DNA from: Desulfamplus sp.
Lineage (GTDB): Bacteria > Desulfobacterota > Desulfobacteria > Desulfobacterales > Desulfobacteraceae
Direction of reading: 5' to 3'
NCBI GenBank assembly: GCA_015232555.1
Contig: JADFZJ010000001.1
Coordinates: forward strand, 1-64,000
DNA length: 64,000 nucleotides
Shown: positions 59,867-64,000 of the stretch, in pieces
Layout: every line of letters starts with the position of its first letter
Position numbering within the stretch: the stretch's first letter is position 1
Notes under the pieces: model-generated
The model's database searches: none
Told to the model about the DNA's origin: nothing
What the model saw: only the letters and a program-made list of their open reading frames with translations
Position numbers and translations under genes: made by a program

Positions 59867-62800
59867 ATGGAGAAAAATATAAGCACTATTGGCAATATAA
59901 ATGTTCTTGGTATTGATGTGGGTTCTGTTTCAGTCTCTATTGCTGGTGTTAACTGTGGACAGATATCAATATTATGCGAGGGAAGTAGATTTCATCATGG
60001 AAATATAGCTCAAGCTCTTGAATCTGTATTGTCAGATGTTGATTTAACTGCATTCCGCTATGTGGCTGTGACATCTTCAACACCCTCTATTATCAAAAGA
60101 AGCCAAACCTATGACGAACAGGTCTCAATTATCAGGGCAGCCCGCCATTTTCATAAAAAGTTCGGCTCGATCATTAATGTCGGTGGAGAGAAATTTAGTT
60201 TAAGCCTGTTTGATCAATTTGGTAACTATTGTGGCTCAAAAAATAACACCTCATGTGCTGCTGGTACTGGAAGTTTTCTTGATCAGCAGTCTAAACGCCT
60301 TGGACTGGCAAGCCCAAGAGAACTGAGTGAAGCAGCCTCAGAAAACAGTCTCAGGATTCCAGATATTGCGACTCGTTGTGCTGTATTTGCAAAAACAGAC
60401 CTTATTCATGCCCAGCAGGAGGGATTTTCTGTTCCACAGATATGCGATGGCTTGTGCAAAGGGCTTGCAAGAAATATTTATAACACCTTGTTTACTAATG
60501 AAACCATACAAAAACCTGTTATCTTCTGTGGAGGTGTCTCAAAAAACAGCTCTGTGAAAAAGCATCTTGATGAACTGACAGGGACATCTTTACTATCTGA
60601 CGGTTATTCTCATCTTTATGGTGCAATTGGTGCAGCTCTTTGCATGGCTGATGATCTACACGACAGTATCAAAAAGAGTTCGTCTGATTTAGATAGTTAT
60701 TTAGGAGAAAATGGTTCAACCAACAGCGTAAACAGCAAAATTCCACCAATGAATCTAACCTCCTTTAGTGATCTTCTCATGGAAAAGGAGAAAAAACAGA
60801 AGTTCTTTTATCCTGAATTAACTCTTACTCTCTCTGATTATCCCGACTTTAAATCATTTAAAAGTGAGATATCGGACGGTGTGGAAATTGATATTTATGA
60901 GAACCCAGCAACTGTTGATTATAACTTTGCGTATATATCACGCTCTAATTCCTATACTTCTGTATCACGCTCTGATTTATCTGTTCATTCAAGTTTAAAT
61001 GCTGCCTCTCGCTCTATAAGAGACACTCATAACCGTCACCACTGTTATCTTGGACTTGATGTTGGTTCAACCAGCACCAAAGGTGTTATAATTACAGAAA
61101 AAGGGACGGTTATGGCTGGTTTTTACACAAGAACTGCCTCACGACCTGTTCAGGCTGTTCAGTCAATTTTGAAATCTGTGGATGAATTCATATCTGGTTA
61201 TAATCTTGATATAAAAATTATTGGTTGTGGCACGACTGGTTCGGGAAGAAAATTATCTGCTGGCATTATTGGTGCTGATCTGGTGCTTGATGAGATAACA
61301 GCCCACTCAAGAGCTGCCTATGAACTCAATAGTCAAGTTGATACAATAATAGAAATTGGTGGGCAAGATGCAAAATTCACCACTATGAAAAACGGTGTTG
61401 TAACCTCATCATTTATGAATACTGTCTGTGCTGCTGGAACTGGAAGTTTTATAGAGGAGCAGGCTTTAAAACTCGGATGTCCTCTATTTGAATATTCATC
61501 AAGAACAGAATCTGTAAAATCTCCAATTTCAAGCGACAGATGCACGGTTTTCATGGAACGGGACATGAACCATTTTCTTTCTGAAGGCTACAGTGTCAAT
61601 GAGGTGCTTGCATCTGCCCTCCATTCAGTAAGAGACAACTACATCACCAAAGTGGCAACTGAGGCAAAAATTGGAGACACAATTCTTTTTCAAGGTGCAA
61701 CTGCAAAAAATAGAGCACTTGTTGCAGCTTTTGAACAGCGTCTTAAAAAACCGATTCACGTATCCAAATATTGCCATCTTACAGGTGCTCTTGGAGTTGC
61801 ATTGACATTAAAAGATATGCACACACAGGTTGCCTTTTCAATCAACAATGAACAGACAGCAGTTACAAATAGCGATGAGCAGGCAATAATTACAACTATT
61901 GATGAACATCAACAGAGCAGATTCAGAGGATTTGACCTCTGGAAACGAGAAATTCCTGTGCGTCAGGAGACATGCCAACTCTGCACCAACAACTGCAAGT
62001 TGACCATTGTTGAAATGGGAGATGAGACTGTAGCTTTTGGCTTTCTTTGCGGCAGAGACTATGGAACAGAGCATTATGTAGCAAAAGAGCAAAATTTTCA
62101 TCTGCTAAGGTCAAGAAAAAAGGCTGTCACACTGCCTCACCCATGCAAGATTCAACATCAGTTTAGCATTGGCATTCCAGCAGCACTTCATATTGTTGAA
62201 GATTTGGATTTCTGGAAGATTTTCTTCAACTACCTTGGCATTAAAACTATAAGCAGCGAACGGATGAAATCTCCGGTAACCCGCGGACGTTCGCTTGCCA
62301 ATGCAGAGTTTTGTACTCCTGTTACATCTGTTCACGGTCATGTTGATTATCTTATGGAAAAGGCTGATTATGTCTTTCTTCCCTATTACTTTGAAAATAA
62401 GAACAGGGAAAAGAGTGGAAGACGGCAATACTGCTACTATACCCAGTATGTTCCATCGGTTATTGCAGCACTACCAAACATAAAAAAGGAGCGGTTAATA
62501 TCACCAGTTATAAAAGACCTTTACACCAATTTTTATACTAAAATAGAGATTTACCGTGCTTTGAAAAAAATTTCTGATTCAAGTTTCAGCCTCTCTGATG
62601 ATTCAAATTTAAAACTTCAAGAAGAGTCAAATAAAACCATATTCAACGGTTCAGGTTTTAGCTTTTTTGATGATTCTAATATCAGCTTTTTTGACATAAG
62701 CTCTGCTTACGATAAGGCTATGGAGTGGAAAAAAGGGGCAGAAATCCAGCTTAAAGAGCTTTATATAGAAGAGACAGATAAATCAGATGATATTAATGTG

Positions 62801-64000
62801 CTGCTTATCGGCAGACCATACACAATTTTGTCAGAGTCGTTGAATAGCAAAATTCCAGACATATTCGCATCACTGAATATAAAGATATTTTTTCAGGATA
62901 TGCTTGATTTTGAGCATCACAATTTTAGCGAAATTGAGCCTCTTTTAAAAGAAATTCACTGGGAACATACAGCCACAATCTTGAAGGCAACTCTTATTGC
63001 AGCAAAAACTGAAAACCTCTTTCCAGTTTATATAACATCATTTAAATGTGCACCAGATTCATTTGGGGTAGATTATTTCAAGAAGATCATGGAGGCGTAT
63101 GAAAAACCATATCTTGTACTTGAGCTTGATGAGCATGATTCAAGTGTTGGATACGAAACACGTATTGAGGCTGCTGTAAGGGCATTCAAGAATTTTAGTC
63201 AGCATGGGAAGATAAAGAGCCGTGTAAATCTTGACCATATTAATCCACAACTTGAAACAACATTACCGTCAAAAACAGAAATTTCTGACAGCACAGTATC
63301 TTTATCTAATAAAACAATGCAATCACCAATGACGATATTGTCAGGCAGAACAGCACAATCAGATATGCCTGAATTGTCAGGAAGAAGAGAATTTTCAAGT
63401 AAAACAGCACTGTCGGATAAAACCATTGTGATGCCAAACTGGGACTATATTACCTGCTCATTTTTGGCAGCCACCCTTCGAGGTGAAGGGTATGATACTA
63501 TTTTGATGGAAGAGACTGACGACACCATCAAACAGAGTCTTAAAACCAACACTGGCCAGTGTATCCCTTTGAATGCGATTGCAAGCGGTTATATTCAGAC
63601 AATAATTAACAGAAATCTCAATCCTGAAAATTGTCTTCTCTGGATGAGCAAGTCTGAAATATCATGCAATATTAAACTCTATCCGCATCATATTAAATCC
63701 ATCCTTTCAGGAATTGGGAAAAATAGTGATCAGAGTAAAAGAGTGGAATTCGATTTTAATGCACAGAAACAGAATAACGAACAGAATCCACAAAAAGAGA
63801 CGAACGGAGCAAATAATCCTTTGATTGCTGGTATTGAGAAATTAAAGATTCATAACCTTGAAAAGGCAGGCGTTTATAAAGGTGAGCTTACGTTCAGTGA
63901 AATTTCTGTTCGTGCATCGTTAAATGCCTATTTTGCCTATATGTTTGGCGGGCTTTTAAGGGCTTTGGGGTGCAGAATCAGACCTTACGAAAAAATAAAA
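59867..64000 (+). CDS. Acyl-CoA dehydratase activase (tandem BadF/BadG/BcrA/BcrD ATPase domains + DUF2229-like), truncated by window end
   Basis: Open from ATG 59867 (SD GGGAG) to the last base, >1378 codons, absent from the ORF track because no stop is reached. GIDVGSVSVSIAG..., CAAGTGSFLDQQ; second copy LGLDVGSTSTKGVII..., CAAGTGSFIEEQ; CQLCTNNCKLTIVEMG. Confidence 0.9.
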   Translation, partial: MEKNISTIGNINVLGIDVGSVSVSIAGVNCGQISILCEGSRFHHGNIAQALESVLSDVDLTAFRYVAVTSSTPSIIKRSQTYDEQVSIIRAARHFHKKFGSIINVGGEKFSLSLFDQFGNYCGSKNNTSCAAGTGSFLDQQSKRLGLASPRELSEAASENSLRIPDIATRCAVFAKTDLIHAQQEGFSVPQICDGLCKGLARNIYNTLFTNETIQKPVIFCGGVSKNSSVKKHLDELTGTSLLSDGYSHLYGAIGAALCMADDLHDSIKKSSSDLDSYLGENGSTNSVNSKIPPMNLTSFSDLLMEKEKKQKFFYPELTLTLSDYPDFKSFKSEISDGVEIDIYENPATVDYNFAYISRSNSYTSVSRSDLSVHSSLNAASRSIRDTHNRHHCYLGLDVGSTSTKGVIITEKGTVMAGFYTRTASRPVQAVQSILKSVDEFISGYNLDIKIIGCGTTGSGRKLSAGIIGADLVLDEITAHSRAAYELNSQVDTIIEIGGQDAKFTTMKNGVVTSSFMNTVCAAGTGSFIEEQALKLGCPLFEYSSRTESVKSPISSDRCTVFMERDMNHFLSEGYSVNEVLASALHSVRDNYITKVATEAKIGDTILFQGATAKNRALVAAFEQRLKKPIHVSKYCHLTGALGVALTLKDMHTQVAFSINNEQTAVTNSDEQAIITTIDEHQQSRFRGFDLWKREIPVRQETCQLCTNNCKLTIVEMGDETVAFGFLCGRDYGTEHYVAKEQNFHLLRSRKKAVTLPHPCKIQHQFSIGIPAALHIVEDLDFWKIFFNYLGIKTISSERMKSPVTRGRSLANAEFCTPVTSVHGHVDYLMEKADYVFLPYYFENKNREKSGRRQYCYYTQYVPSVIAALPNIKKERLISPVIKDLYTNFYTKIEIYRALKKISDSSFSLSDDSNLKLQEESNKTIFNGSGFSFFDDSNISFFDISSAYDKAMEWKKGAEIQLKELYIEETDKSDDINVLLIGRPYTILSESLNSKIPDIFASLNIKIFFQDMLDFEHHNFSEIEPLLKEIHWEHTATILKATLIAAKTENLFPVYITSFKCAPDSFGVDYFKKIMEAYEKPYLVLELDEHDSSVGYETRIEAAVRAFKNFSQHGKIKSRVNLDHINPQLETTLPSKTEISDSTVSLSNKTMQSPMTILSGRTAQSDMPELSGRREFSSKTALSDKTIVMPNWDYITCSFLAATLRGEGYDTILMEETDDTIKQSLKTNTGQCIPLNAIASGYIQTIINRNLNPENCLLWMSKSEISCNIKLYPHHIKSILSGIGKNSDQSKRVEFDFNAQKQNNEQNPQKETNGANNPLIAGIEKLKIHNLEKAGVYKGELTFSEISVRASLNAYFAYMFGGLLRALGCRIRPYEKIK

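Noticed and set aside
1-64000. CRISPR arrays, rRNA or tRNA genes
   Set aside because: No regularly spaced direct repeats and no tRNA-like cloverleaf or rRNA signature noticed on reading; small RNAs cannot be excluded without covariance searches.

Overview
This 64 kb window looks like a chromosomal segment of an anaerobic sulfate-reducing deltaproteobacterium (Desulfobacterota). Evidence for that: DsrC, a complete TmcDCBA redox complex, siroheme decarboxylase subunits AhbA and AhbB, a giant BadF/BcrA-type acyl-CoA dehydratase activase, and a livGF/paaK block. Most of the window is dense housekeeping coding sequence: topB, minCDE, aspS, hisS, panB, moaC, mltA, ispF, cysS, miaA, pfk, kdsD, tamB/tamA, fadD and an mlaEFDCA operon. 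Mobile or degenerate DNA consists of an IS630-type transposase fragment at the left edge, a ~0.5 kb internally deleted IS with 20-bp inverted repeats abutting panB, and a ~34-codon nitroreductase-like remnant. I saw no CRISPR array, rRNA or tRNA. The observations I rate highest are: (i) a 43-bp tandem repeat that duplicates a complete translation-initiation region and creates two 8-codon mini-ORFs ahead of an uncharacterised 593-aa protein; (ii) a free-standing B12-binding protein with the CarH-type W-x9-EH motif, coupled by an ATGA overlap to a coiled-coil/Cys-motif output protein; (iii) recurrent Ser/Asn/Gln-rich insertions in many unrelated proteins; (iv) a hicBA module between hisS and aspS. 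No wholly new system is demonstrated; these are leads. All calls come from reading the sequence and ORF translations, with no database search.
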